NCBI RefSeq assembly: GCF_048564905.1
Contig: NC_133012.1
Span: forward strand, 15,781,646-15,845,645
From: Vicugna pacos
Lineage: Eukaryota; Chordata; Mammalia; Artiodactyla; Camelidae
DNA length: 64,000 nucleotides
Reading direction: 5' to 3'
How positions within the stretch are numbered: position 1 is the stretch's first letter; the number at the start of each line of letters is the position of its first letter. The translations under genes and the position numbers were made by a program. The notes beneath the pieces were generated by a model that saw only the letters and a program-made list of their open reading frames with translations, was not told where the DNA came from and searched no databases. This document shows positions 11,791-23,093 of this stretch, piece after piece.

Positions 11791-12844
11791 TATTATTTTT
11801 AAGGCAAGAAACCTTGAGATACATTCTTTAAAAAGTGGTTTAATTACATATAAAGACAGAAACATCTTTAAGCAACATACTAAAGTTCGCTTTTGGAATA
11901 CAGGTGATCATTTCTGGCTTTTAATAATTAACTTCTGCAAATCTGAATACATTTCTCATAATTTTGCTAGCTATGTCTCTCAAATACTTGCCTAGAAAAG
12001 GCCAAAATGATATAAAAGTAAATTGAAAAGATTTTAAATTCCCTTTAACACTATATAAACAAGAAACCAGTTTTCAAAAGCAACTGGGCAAGAAAGAAGA
12101 GAAACCTACAAAGGCAGGCGAGTCACTACAGGTCTGGGGTGTACTCCTGGTTTGCGAGGAATTTATTTCATTAACCCACAGTAAACCGAATTAAAACAAA
12201 GATTTTCCCTTTTGAAATGGTCTTTAGTTTTCTTCTGGAGAAAGAGAAACAACATCTTTCATGAGGCCTTTCTTCAGGTTCCTTATGATCACACAGGCCC
12301 CTGAACGTTCTTTTCTTCCAAATCCTAAAGCACTTAAGGACCTTTTCCACACCCCTTACAGATCCCTCTGTGTCGCTCTGTGGTTGCTGCAAGATTTGGC
12401 ACCCCCACCCCTCGGGTAGTTTCAAAGGCCGGGAGTATATTCTGTTCTCTTTCCGTAACCCTGCCCAGCTCAGGCTGCTCACTGGCAGGGCACTTACATG
12501 TGTGCACGAAGAAAATGAAGGAACACACCCATTTACAATCTAAAACCTGCTAAGAACTGGCGTTACCGCTCAAAGAGGGTGGCAAGCAGTCTGCGAAGGT
12601 GCCTGAGTAGCTCTCGGAGTATTTCCTCGGCAGTTATTCACTCAGCTGCATTAATTTGCAATAAGCATGTAAAATCATTTACATTATGGTAAAGTGATAC
12701 AGAACGTTAAGCCAACGGCCTTAACGCCACATTTTGTAAACCATTCAGCTGAGCAAAGAATTTAAACATCCTTTATTAAAATTAAAAATTCACTTTTCAA
12801 AACTCGTGGTCAGACTAATAGTGTTTCTTTAGACTAATAATGTG

Positions 12845-13085
12845 AAAGGGCAGAGCGTGGATCCCAGAGCCCTGTCACCTGGTCTGCATCTACCTCGGCC
12901 ACTTCCTAGCTGCATAACCTGGACAAATTACATAACTTCTCTGTGAGGGCTTCCTCAACTGTAAAACGCGGAAAAGCCTCACAGAACTATTGTGAGGATT
13001 AAGTGAATTGACCAATGAAATGATAAAGACAGAGCCTGGAACCTGTAAACATTTAATAAGTGTGAGCTGTTATCACTGGTATTAC
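12845..13085 (+). mobile_element. MIR SINE
   Basis: CTCGGCCACTTCCTAGCTGC, CTGGACAAATTACATAACTTCTC and TATTGTGAGGATTAAGTGAATTG match the MIR core and tail. Confidence 0.85.
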
Positions 13086-13229
13086 AATTATTACTCGAAA
13101 CAGTTTTCCTTGCTTACCTTATTTAATTGAGTGGTTAAAACACATACATACTCCAAAGAAGCAGAGATAGTTTGCATATGGTATGTTATAATCCCTTACA
13201 ATCTGGTTTTATCTAAATTTCCAGATTTT

Positions 13230-13510
13230 TACTTTTTAGTTTCCAGTTTTAATGAGATACCACTGACACACATCACTGTATACATTTAAGCATAATAGTT
13301 TGACTTACATGTTTTGTGAAGTGATGACCACAGCAAGTTTAGGTAGCGTCCACCACCTCATATACACAAAACTGAAAAAAACTTTTTTTTTTCCTTGTAA
13401 TGAGATTCACTCTTAGGATATACTCTCTTAATAACTTTTCTACGTATCACGCAGCCGTGTTAACTACAGTCACATGCTGTATATTCCAGTGCCTAGACTT
13501 TGACAAATGA
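13230..13510 (-). mobile_element. L1MA-type 3'UTR, antisense
   Basis: On the plus strand it reads as the complement of the L1MA9-like 3'UTR (AATGAGATACCACTGACACA, GTGAAGTGATGACCACAGCAAG, TCACATGCTGTATATTCCAGTG), so the element runs on the minus strand. Confidence 0.8.
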
Positions 13511-15926
13511 AATGGAAAAGTTCCACTGGGTTTAATTATAATTCTCATACTCATTTTACAGCTTCAAGAAAAAGGCTATTTCAACCCCAGGTCTGGTTTT
13601 CTACTTAGTTCTCTGAAAAGATTTATTGAAAACCCCAAATTGGCTGGAACATTCCTGCTGGTTACCTTTCAGTAGAGTAACTATGTATGTGTACAGAGGA
13701 TGTCCATTTGGTTTCAATTTTCTGAGACACAAACGCTTCATTGTACAGTAAATGGTAACACGCTGTCCATGATCCAAAGGCACATTGTTTTTTGCTTCTT
13801 GATTTTCTGTTCTACTTTTAACTCTGTGGTGATTAAGTTTCCTGTCCCCCACAACAAACGCCTCTCAATTTATTGTGAGCATGCAAACAAGTTAGCTGCT
13901 ATTAATTTTTTAAAAACATAGCATAGCATAATCCAGTGAGTCCGCCAACCATTAAAATGAGAAAAAAAAAAAACTCAAGTGCAAATCCAGAAAATTTCTG
14001 GTTACACTATTTTTTTTTCCATTTATATATGGAAAACCAGGTTAAATATAATTCAGTTTTTAACTTGGATTGAAAACTCTGCGTGACTCAGAGCTTATTT
14101 ACACAGGTTCATAGAAGCTCAATAAATTTCCTGTCTTCAGTAAGACTAAGCAGACCTACTTTTCTCTCTTTAAGGCACTGCATTCTGTAGCACACAGAGA
14201 AGGGACTTAAAAACTGTGTCACTCCTTGGTGGGATCGCCTACATAAAAGAATCCCATCTTTTAAAATACATCCTGGGCACTGGCCTCGTTTCATAAAAGG
14301 GCGCGCGCCTCAGGTTTTCTGGGATTTGAGCACCATGTGGTCCACAGAATCACACCAGTAGCAGCCACTACTCAGAAGATGAGGTGAGCTTCAAAATGCC
14401 CCTTAGAAAGCTAAGGGCTGCCAAAGCTGATGGGGCCACCCCCCCTCAAACCCTCACACTTCACAGAAGCCCAGGGAGGTTGAGCGACTTGCATAGGTAG
14501 CTCCCTGGCACCCCGGCTGCACTAGAAACCAGGGCTCCTCTCAACCAGCCAGCTCGCCAGTGGCCACGGCCCTGTGAGCCCCCAGGTCCCAGGAGCTGCG
14601 GACACGAAGCAGGAAGAGGCGCCTCATCCATCGGAAAGTCCCCAAGTGGCAGCATCAGTAAGAACCAGAGTTTTGATCTCACTTGTGCCTCCGCTCCCCA
14701 AACTGCGGCGACTTCCCAAATAAAGACTGCTGCTTCTCTCAACATCTTTAGCACCTCTCCTCTTCCTCCCAAAGGATGAACACTTCAAGCTGACAAATTC
14801 AGCTTTCCCACTCTGCTCCTCGGGGGACAGAAATGGGAAGGCGTGCAGATCCCTCCTCCTCCAGCCACACCTCTTCCTGGGCTTGCTCCTCGGGACCCTC
14901 AAGACCTGACGCAGGAGGCCTGACCCTAAATAAGTCACCCTTAAAACACATCTGCATGCTATGAGCTTCTCACCAGGGAGCTTCGTGATCGAAAATACTA
15001 AGGTGTAGACCAGTAAAGAGGTTCCCCTGGGATTTAGCTGGGTTTGTTAGTTTCTGCAAAATGTTCTCACATGTGTGGACACCTAACTCTTGAGGCACCT
15101 TTCCCACCAGACCATTCAATAGCAGTCACTATTTTTATAAGGGAACCTACTTCTAAATCTATCTGACATGCCTTTAATTTGCTCAGCCTTGTACCTGCTA
15201 ACATGAGGGTGTTCCCTGCAGAGTGTTCTCAGTCATCGGAAACGGCCAGCAGGCGTTCCGTCTTAGTCCCTGTGAAATGGGCTGACCTTCCCATTTCCTG
15301 TCCTGATAATGTAACAGAGAGGAATCTGAACCTCTGCCAAACTTCAGAAGGTACTGAACAGCTACCCTGGAAGCTCTCGAATTTATAAACCTAATATGAC
15401 TTCATTACTTCTAATACACAAACCAACATAAATAAAAGTTCCTATTAGAAAAGTTTAACTTTTTAGTCGCCCTTCTATTGCTGAAAATTCGTAATACATC
15501 TTTCAGTAAAATTCAAGAAAAAATTAGTCTTCATATGTGATGAGGGCACATTATGAAACTAGTGTATAACACCAGAATAATTAAGCACTTAATCATTGGT
15601 AAAACATTTATAAATGACATGACGTGTATATATACCAGATGTGTATTTATATGCACATGCTTCTGGCTAGACTTTAAATTGGTTTATGCACACATCTCTC
15701 TCCTCAATCAGCCTTTTCATGGTTCAAGGACAGGGCTCTGTCTCTGACTTCTTTGTCTATCTTCCCTCTGCAGGGTGCTGGCCCACAAAAGGCTAAATGC
15801 TTTAGTGACATAATGCATTAGTGTTCTGTCATCAAAATCTGTCATTCTGCTTCCTGATAGGACAAATTTTACATTCGAGTAATTCATAAGCTGCTCTAAA
15901 GCACAGCTGAATTATTTGATTCTTAC
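13511..15926. other. MTUS1 intron downstream of the second coding exon
   Basis: Mostly single-copy looking. 14300-14940 is moderately GC-rich with 100-codon minus-strand frames that match nothing known to me. No further MTUS1 exon (the family continues KPTSLKTAQSSW) was found. Confidence 0.6.
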
Positions 15927-16122
15927 CAGAACTGGACACCCGCCTGATCCTCTGGGGAGATACGGCTCGATCAGAGTTGAGATTTCTGTTGTCACTGCTC
16001 CGCCTCAAACAGGAAACAGAAGACCCCACTTTGGCTTTTGGACCAGGTGTTTTCCTCCAAATGGAGGCGCTGGGCTTGGCTATATTCCTCCCTGAGGTGG
16101 TGGCAGTTTTTGAAGCAGAACC
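15927..16122 (-). CDS. MTUS1: MTUS1 (ATIP3) second coding exon, residues 695-759 plus one base
   Basis: This 196-bp exon follows a good acceptor (CTATTTTTCCCACAG|GGTTCT) and ends at a good donor (TCTG|GTAAGAAT). It is read from phase 0 and ends in phase 1. It encodes 65 residues beginning GSASKTATTSGRNIAKP and ending QRIRRVSSS, without a stop. It joins residue 694 of the upstream exon in frame, matching the human order SLFL-GSASK. The second half (VSCLRR, SDNRN, DRAVSPQRIRRVSSSG) is nearly identical to human MTUS1 in memory; the middle (SASIWRKTPG) differs. The exon is rich in basic residues and Ser-Pro/Arg-Arg-x-Ser sites, and lies at the start of the region reported as the ATIP3 microtubule-binding core. 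Because its length is not a multiple of three, skipping it would shift the frame. Confidence 0.95.
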
Positions 16123-16319
16123 CTGTGGGAAAAATAGTTCAGATTTCAGTCCAGATCACACCTTCCCCACACCGCTTCCTGGTGGTGTCAGATATGTGAA
16201 AGAAACAACGTCTGTCTAAGCAGATACACCACATTGAGATTTAATGCTCATTTTCACGATGAAGACATTTAAACTCTTCATAGTTTACTCTTCGATTCAT
16301 CAAGATCTGCCTTTTTGTC

Positions 16320-16720
16320 CCCATCAGGGAACCTGTTCCAAAAATTAAACTCAAGCTACGGCTCTCAGCCCTTTTCCTGGAGGTCCTCTCTGTGGCCTCC
16401 AGAGCCGATGCCTCCATCTTTCTTTGGTGTCTCCATCAGAGCTCTGTCCTGGTATTCCTTCCATCTGTCTGGTTATTCCTTCTCTAGATCCCATTCTTCT
16501 GTACTTTTAAATGCTGGTTATCGCAAGGGCTCTGTTCTCTTTCCTCACCACATACTCTCCCTAGATGGTCTTGCCCACTGTTTCAACCGCCACCCATACA
16601 CTCTTGTATCCAAAGTCCTCATGTGCAAACCACCACTCTCTCAGGTTTCCTATATATTTAGTGTCTTCCTTCATCTGCCCACAAAGCATCCTTCAGGCAC
16701 CTCTACCCACAATGTCGACA
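16320..16720 (+). mobile_element. L2 fragment
   Basis: Pyrimidine-rich L2 ORF2 3' sequence (GGTATTCCTTCCATCTGTCTGG, CTCCCTAGATGGTCTTG). It begins about 200 bp beyond the acceptor of the second MTUS1 coding exon, so lies in the intron. The 152-codon plus-strand open frame over it is decayed L2, not a gene. Confidence 0.7.
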
Positions 16721-16794
16721 ACAATCATATTATTGCTGTTTTTACTGACAAAGATATAGCCCTTACAGGATGAACAATACCACTCTGAGTTCGA

Positions 16795-16875
16795 AATGCA
16801 CCTATCAACTCATTTAATCCTAATAACCCTACAAGGTTGATACTGTCATCGTATTTCATTTCACAGCAGGAGAAC
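16795..16875 (-). mobile_element. MIR-like fragment
   Basis: ATTTAATCCTAATAACCCTAC followed by an ATTTCATTTCACAGCAGGAGA block is the typical antisense MIR/L2-tail arrangement; short. Confidence 0.4.
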
Positions 16876-16899
16876 GCAAAGCAGTGTCTAAAATCAAAC

Positions 16900-17645
16900 T
16901 ACTTTTACCCATCCATCTCAAAATTTACCTCTTCTCACATTCACCACCACATGCCCGGGCACCCACCTTACACAATGAAAGCTTCCTTTCTCACCTCCCA
17001 AACCCCTCCTGCTAGCATCCCCTCCCTTCTCCCTCCGCCTCAGCACAGGGGCATCGTTCCCCAGGTGCCTGGAACCATGTCCTGGTCTCACAGCCCCCGG
17101 TCCATCAGCCACTCCACTGCTAAGGCAACCTCTCCAATGTCCACACTGGGCTCGGAGGCGTCCCTGTGTCTCCCAGATGTCGACTCTCCTGAACAAGGCA
17201 CACCGAGCCCTTTTGGATGTGGCAGCCCTGCCACCCTCTTGTTCCTTACTGTCCGTGCTTCCGCACTCCCAGCTCCTGTCACACTCACTACCCGGAGTCC
17301 TCTAAATGAAAATATCTTCTCATGTTTCTCCCTCTTGTACGTATTATTCCTTCCACCCAACACCCTTCCAATTCACAGCTGATCCTGAAGCTTCAGCTAA
17401 TGAGTAACATGGCATCTCCCCGAGAAGCACCCCCTGACAAGGCTCCCCATGGGCACCGCCCTACTCTGATCGGGGCAGAGCAGTCTACACACGCTCTAAC
17501 CTGGTGTTCAACAGGCCCCTTTTGCTGACCTTCTAACATGACCCCCCGCACTAGGCACTGGGTGTGGCCAGGGGCTGGGTCTGTCTATCCCAACAATCAC
17601 CATCACACAGAGCACACAGTAGGCACCCAATAAATGTTCCCACTC
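16900..17645 (+). mobile_element. L2 3' end
   Basis: Continues the L2 pattern and ends with the typical tail CACACAGTAGGCACCCAATAAATG at about 17640. A MIR-like stretch at 16800-16870 separates it from the fragment at 16320. The 181-codon open frame on the plus strand and the antisense frames are accidental. Confidence 0.65.
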
Positions 17646-17699
17646 TAGATGTAGCAAATGAGAGCCTGAGCCTTTCTCAAAGAACAAATTTCAACACGG

Positions 17700-17875
17700 T
17701 AAGCTATAATTTGTATTCTCCTGTTACATAAAGACAAACTGATCCTGCTGGAGACTAAGTAACTTGTCTGAGGTCACTCTGCCAGTGAATGGATGGAGCT
17801 ACAATGTGAAACCACATCAAACTCCAACAGCCCGGCTCTTAACCTCTATGCTACACGCTCCCCACGAGCACCCTC
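17700..17875 (-). mobile_element. MIR SINE fragment
   Basis: GACTAAGTAACTTGTCTGAGGTCACTC and CCCGGCTCTTAACCTCTATGC are the reverse complement of the MIR head and core. Confidence 0.75.
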
Positions 17876-18209
17876 ATTTCTCAGCTCAGTAAGTCGTAAG
17901 TGGGTAACTTCCAGCAGAGATACATAAAGCCCCGTGCCGAACAGTTGCATTCATACATGAGGTGATTTAAAAACTTACATAGGGCAATATCCTAAGAGAA
18001 CACTGAAAACAACGCAAAATTGGCCAAGAAAAGCAGGTGACTGTACACAAACTAACACAGTTTAGGGGTTTTTTTTCCACCATAAAACTGGCCAAAGTAA
18101 TCTCCCAGAGAAAATCTTTTAAGAAGTAAACTAAGCTTTTAACCAACTAACAAAGTGAATCTTCAACAAATCAGACTTGCTCTGCCTTTCAGAGCCAACA
18201 TTCCACAAA

Positions 18210-18450
18210 ACTTTGAAACTCTGCAGCCTAAGGAGCAGAAAGGGCCAGGATTCAAGTCAGGGAACCTGAGTCTGAATCTCAACTTTACAGCCGACTAGCT
18301 GTGTGTTTTAAGTAACCTCTGTGAAGTTTTAAACTACAATGACAATGTAAAAACACTCGAACATTTCTGGGAAAATTAAATGACATAATAAACAGAAGAC
18401 AGCTGAGCAAAGTGTTTGGCCCAGAGCAGGCAGCAAAAAAAAAAAAAAAA
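18210..18450 (+). mobile_element. MIR SINE with A-run
   Basis: GGAACCTGAGTCTGAATCTC, GACTAGCTGTGTGTTTTAAG and GAGCAAAGTGTTTGGCCCAG follow MIR. A run of A follows at 18434-18450. Confidence 0.72.
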
Positions 18451-20294
18451 TTGATTTCCTTTTATAGAATTGACCATCCCCTTCACCTAACACACTATCA
18501 CCAGTACAAACCTCTGTAATGGGCAGCTACACTCAACCTGCATCAAATTAAAATCGAATTATTCCTTCTCCCACAGGAGACCCTTTCTGCAGTTTCAGAT
18601 AAACCCTGACCAACCTGCTGTGAGGTGGTGTACAACCTAAGGATTCAATCAACTCAAGGCCTAATACAGGTCAAGACGAACAGAGCACGCTGCAAACACA
18701 GTCCTGCAGCGGCATCTCATCCCAGACCCAGGGCACATTCAGAGGCGTCGGGTACTGCTGAAGTGACCAAGAAACCCAGGGGTCTGCGCGAAACACGCAG
18801 CAAATGCTCACTCACACCACCCTCCACAATAAGCACAAAGCCTGTGGCCTGTGATGGTTTGCCCTGCCCCTCGCCCATTACACAGGGAGACGTGGAAGAG
18901 GTGAATGGTGAGATTAGAGGGGACTGCACAGAAAACATCATCATGGGGAAAAGATGGGTTTAAAATACCAATCAATAAATAAAAGTGTCAGTGCTGAGAA
19001 TGTGGAAATCCTAACTGCAAGGGTCCTAAGATGAAAAGTGCTTCCTCTCGGAGGGGTGGGTGCAGCTCAGTGGTAAAGTACATGCATAGCGTGCATGAGG
19101 TCCTGGGTTCGATCCCCAGCATCTCTGTTAAAATAAATAAACCTAATTGCCCCCTCCTCCAAAAAAATAATAAAATGAAAAAAAAAAAGGATCATGTCAC
19201 TTTCTTTAAAAATCTTTTTTAAAAAGTGCTTCCTCTCCAAGATATACTGGGTTCCATTTCAACATAATTCTGTCACTTCACTTCAATATCACATCATGAG
19301 CCTTTGAAAAACAGGCCTTCACTCTGTGCACAGAAAATAGAAAGCTAAGACTTACTCAATGTATACATCAGAAAAGCTTATAATTTCAGAATTACATAAC
19401 CACTTTATATTCAAGACAACTCTTAAAGAAACTTCATGCTAGTTTTTCTGGCAGTTGGAGATCAATACACAATAAAAGTCTCCCATAAGTCAAGGAGAAA
19501 TAAATGTATTGTTTTCATGGATAATTATCTATAAACACCCAACTAAGAATGTTGCTTAGAATTACCAGAGGTTATAATTTAATTTAGCAAAATATCTAAT
19601 TAAAAATTATATGAAAAGAACTTCCTAAGTTTGACTTCGAAAGAACTTAAAAATAAAAATCTGAGTTTTGAAATAAAGGGCAGCCTCAGTAGTTCAGATA
19701 TCCCTGTGGGGTACCATTCTTCCTAAAAAGGAGATTTATTACAAAAGTCAAAGCATCTTGAAACTGATCTAGCTCAAGAACTATCTCCTTAAAGGACCTA
19801 ACAATTCCCTATGCAGCCTGAAAGCACCTAAAAGAGCCCTGTAACACGTCACCAAACTCCAGATTTCCTTCCTCTCAGACCTGAGCCCTCCGCACAGAAC
19901 ACTCACAGCTGCCTTCCGACCCAGGCACCTACCTCCACTCTTGGCCCAGAGGACAGAAGCTCCAGGAGAGCCTATGAGAGGCTGAAAATGCATGTAAGTC
20001 TCCACTGCCCAAAACAGGGCTGGGGACGAACACACGGAGCCCAGGAGTAGCCTGCCAGATGTTTCTAAAACTCAACGCTCTTATCAAAAATGTATGCATG
20101 TTTCAAGAAAAACAATCTCTGAACTGCACATGAATTCTTGCTGAAATGGAATCCCCCAATATCTGACAGATGATGTAGAGAACACGCTGCTTTTTGTATA
20201 TATATGAAGAGAATGGGTTTTGTTTATTTTAGTACCAGGAATCAGTACGTCAGGGCTCCGAGAGAACTTACACATCCGCTAGTCCAATCTTTCA
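18451..20294. other. Intron between MTUS1 coding exons
   Basis: Apart from the Vic-1 SINE at 19050-19221 I see no feature. The 112-codon plus-strand frame at 18625-18963 has no recognisable domain and no exon-like context. Confidence 0.6.
19050..19221 (+). mobile_element. Camelid Vic-1 type tRNA-derived SINE
   Basis: The head GGGTGGGTGCAGCTCAGTGG and the perfect B box GGTTCGATCC (19106-19115) are tRNA-like. They are followed by the AATAAATAAACCTAATTGCC body and an A-rich tail, as in camelid tRNA-derived SINEs. Perfect 16-bp target-site duplications (AAAAGTGCTTCCTCTC) flank it at 19034-19049 and 19222-19237, so the insertion is fairly young. It sits in the intron between the two coding exons, antisense to MTUS1. 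Confidence 0.9.
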
Positions 20295-20400
20295 CGTCTA
20301 GGTCTCAAAAGGTCACTTGCCCAAGGTCACACTAGCCGATCAGAGGCAGAACCCAGAACACTCCTGTTCACAGGAGAGGGCTCCACGTTTCCCAGCAGCT
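20295..20400 (-). mobile_element. MIR SINE fragment
   Basis: CACTTGCCCAAGGTCACACTAG and CAGAGGCAGAACCCAGAAC match the complement of MIR. Confidence 0.7.
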
Positions 20401-20607
20401 TCCTCAACGAGACACTAGGAGTTATTTTTAGGTTAATACTGTTTACCAGCACTCCCTAGCAATTTTTTAAATGTGGTCCAACACATTCAAGTTCATAAAC
20501 AACAGGGTTTTCTCCCATAGAAATAAAACATAATAAGGTATTTAACTTCAAATAACTAATTACACTAAAATATTAACTCGTTCTTTTAGCTTACTAGTAA
20601 AAGCAAC

Positions 20608-20633
20608 ATTGCTACTCAGTATTGCTACTCAGT
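20608..20633. repeat. 13-bp perfect tandem duplication
   Basis: ATTGCTACTCAGT occurs twice head to tail (20608-20620 and 20621-20633), downstream of the start-codon exon in the intron. Confidence 0.85.
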
Positions 20634-20857
20634 ACAAAGGATTTTTTTTTCCAATATGCAGGTTTCCTATATTGTAACCAATGAACATTCTAAAATGTAC
20701 TGGCTGACAAGACAAAGAACTACTGAATAACATATCACTACCTGAAGGCAGATCTGCACAGCAAGTTCAGCAATATTACTATTATTGGATCACCACTTGC
20801 TAATACGTCTCTCCATTTCCACCACCACTCCCTGAAGCAGGCAACAATTTCACTTAC

Positions 20858-22939
20858 CAAAAACAGAGAACTGTAGTCAAAGGTCTCATTCATAATCTCC
20901 TTTTTCAGCTCTTGTTTGCCAGCCGGTGTCCCATTTTCTTTTTCACCCTTCTTTTCAGGGCTAATTCTCTCAATGTTGGAAGGACAGGTCATTTCCAAAC
21001 ATTCTGTATTTTCCATTTTAGCAGGGAGTTCACCTTGGATCTTCTGAAAAAACTCAGCCACGGACCCAGTCTCACATGCCGAATTAGACGAACTCGCTTT
21101 GTCAACATCTTCCTGATTTGATTTCATGGCAGAGGTTGTTCTTGGAACCTTGTGTGAAGCATTTTTAGAATGAGTTGTAACATGCACAGCCTGGCTCGTG
21201 ACGAGTTTATTAAAGTGCTGCTTATGTGTTTTGTTAATTAGGATTTCTGCTTTTGTGTCGGCATTCAACTCAGATGTTGGTGTTTTGTTCAAAGTTGTCA
21301 ACTGTCTTGTGGAGGCTGCTGCCAGGGGTGGTGAGGCGCTGGTTAACTGAGGTCTGGGTGCAGCCTTCGACAGAGCAGGGTCCTTGGACGGCAACACTGG
21401 TCTGGAGATCACTTTTGCTTTGACATTCTTGAAGTTTGGTCTTGGGTAACTTATAATTTCACTTTTTCTAACTCTGCTACCTAGAGGGGTATTCATTTTG
21501 GTTGTTGACTTTCCTAGATTGGGTTTAGACATGTTCATAGATGTCCCTTTCAAGTTCGATAAATTTCTAAGTTCTTGATGACTCTTCTGCGCTTTACTAC
21601 ATTTCTCTGTCGCTTCAATAGGTGAAATAGAAAAGGTGGCATTTGTGGGCTCCAGGATTGGCGTGGACATGCAAGCTACGCTGTTTGTACTAAAGATCAT
21701 GTCATCTGCATCCCAAGTCAGGTCAAGTGATGAAGCCATCTTTTGTCCTGGCGGGCTATTCACTATCAATTCAATGGTACGATTTTGGGTTCCCAAATCC
21801 TTTTCATTGGAGGCAACTGATGTGTCTTTAGCCACAGTGACTTGATGTTCAGGGTCCAGCACTTGGGTTTTACTGTTATCAAAAGCTGGCACCAGTAAAG
21901 GGCATTCATCATCTATAAGACAAATGGACACTGTTTCTCTGAGATTTTGGCCCATTTCCTTTTGCCCACATGAGCTCTGTGAATGTGTCTCACTATTTGG
22001 TTCATCTTTAGATGAACAAAAGAACTCTTGTAATACAGACCCATTGGGAACATCCATGCCATCAGAAACTGGTGTCAGAGCTTGTACGTCCTTTTCTCTG
22101 ACCAGTCTTTGCTGTGCCCCATCTGGGTACTCACTGGTGACCTTTCCCGAAGAACAGTGACACTGATTTCCAACATCTGGAACAACAGCATCAGTTTGCA
22201 TCAGCACATCCAAAAATGCTGTGTCGGTTGTGTCTTGGGGCTCTGATGCTGCAGCTTGAGGGTTTTCAAAGCTGTCTCTGTCATCACTCATTTCTCTCTC
22301 ATGGGAAGATGTAAGAATGGAGCAGGATAAAGACGTCCTTCCACCTCTCATGCCGGTTGGTTGCAGGCTTACAGTGGTCTGCAAAGACTGACACTCTCCG
22401 ACGGTGTGATGCGTTATAAAGGTACAGTTAACGTTATCCACCTTCATGTCAAATGTTTGGTTTAGCTCCAAGGCAGTAGGGCTGTCTGTATATTTCAAAT
22501 CATCATCGATAGGTTTCCACACAAAAGGTAGAGATGTCTCAACATCCTGGTCCTGAAATGATTCTAGGGAATGACCACTGTTATGCAAATACTTGGGTTC
22601 CTCTGTATTTACAACATGTGCAAAAGACTGACATGTGGAATCCTTATGCATGTCGAACACCTCCTTTCTAATGAGATCACTTGAAGACTTTTGGTGATCA
22701 AGTACTTCAACACACTGAGGGTTTAAAGAAATATTTTCACCAATGTCCACAGCAGAGTTGGTTTCATAATCAACCACCATGTCATCTGGCTTGGCAGAAT
22801 TCCAACTCACATTAGTGGCTGAAGAGTTTTGTGTAGGTGGTGATTTTTGGTTATATGCATTTGTGTTTCCATCTTTTTCACTGATAAATAAGGACTGCAG
22901 ATCATCTTCTGTCTTGTCATCTGAATTATCATCATTCAT
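20858..22939 (-). CDS. MTUS1: MTUS1 (ATIP3) first coding exon, residues 1-694
   Basis: This is the large N-terminal exon of microtubule-associated tumour suppressor 1. It opens MNDDNSDDK, close to human MTDDNSDDK as I recall it, and shares long blocks with human MTUS1: SLPFVWKP (136-143), TPVSDGM (289-295), LIDDECPL (341-348), SEIISYPRPNFKNVKAKV (493-510), AEILINKTHKQ (564-574) and ISPEKKGEKENGT (659-671). It is acidic and Ser/Thr-rich at the start and becomes basic from about residue 470, with no membrane segment, signal peptide or obvious coiled coil, as expected of the disordered half of ATIP3. The open frame continues 39 codons past residue 694, but the donor TTG|GTAAGTG at 20858/20857 ends the exon in phase 0, exactly where human reads on to GSASK. 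The start ATG has A at -3. Conservation looks stronger after residue 490 than before. Very high confidence in identity; transcript not seen. Confidence 0.96.
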
Positions 22940-23093
22940 CCTGAATATTAACTTTAAACCTCTGCCATTGTATTTCTTCTCTGAATCCTTTCAAATGAGA
23001 GGGAGGGAAAATTTGTCCATCTCCTAAATTTTTTAGTACAGTTGAAAGTTCCTCAGTCTAAGAGGCTTTGAAATTGAAATGATTTGTTGTTCC
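22940..23093 (-). promoter_or_regulatory. MTUS1: MTUS1 5'UTR part of start-codon exon, with short uORF
   Basis: The exon acceptor is TTTTATTTCTTCCAG|GGAACA, with the first exonic base at 23093, leaving 154 nt of 5' untranslated sequence before the ATG at 22939. It contains one complete upstream ORF, ATGGCAGAGGTTTAA at 22968-22954 (Met-Ala-Glu-Val), which ends 14 nt before the main start. Such a short uORF followed closely by the main ATG can lower or delay initiation; whether it does so here is inference. Confidence 0.8.

Noticed and set aside
16315-17382. Plus-strand frames of 152 and 181 codons
   Set aside because: They lie in decayed L2 sequence and show no host protein family.
19070-19125. 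tRNA-like sequence with A and B boxes
   Set aside because: It is the head of a SINE with poly-A tail and target duplications, not a functional tRNA gene.
20738-20857. Continuation of the MTUS1 frame after residue 694 (VSEIVACFREWW...)
   Set aside because: It reads through a strong donor (GTAAGTG) into the intron; the next exon continues the known protein. At most an intron-retention tail.
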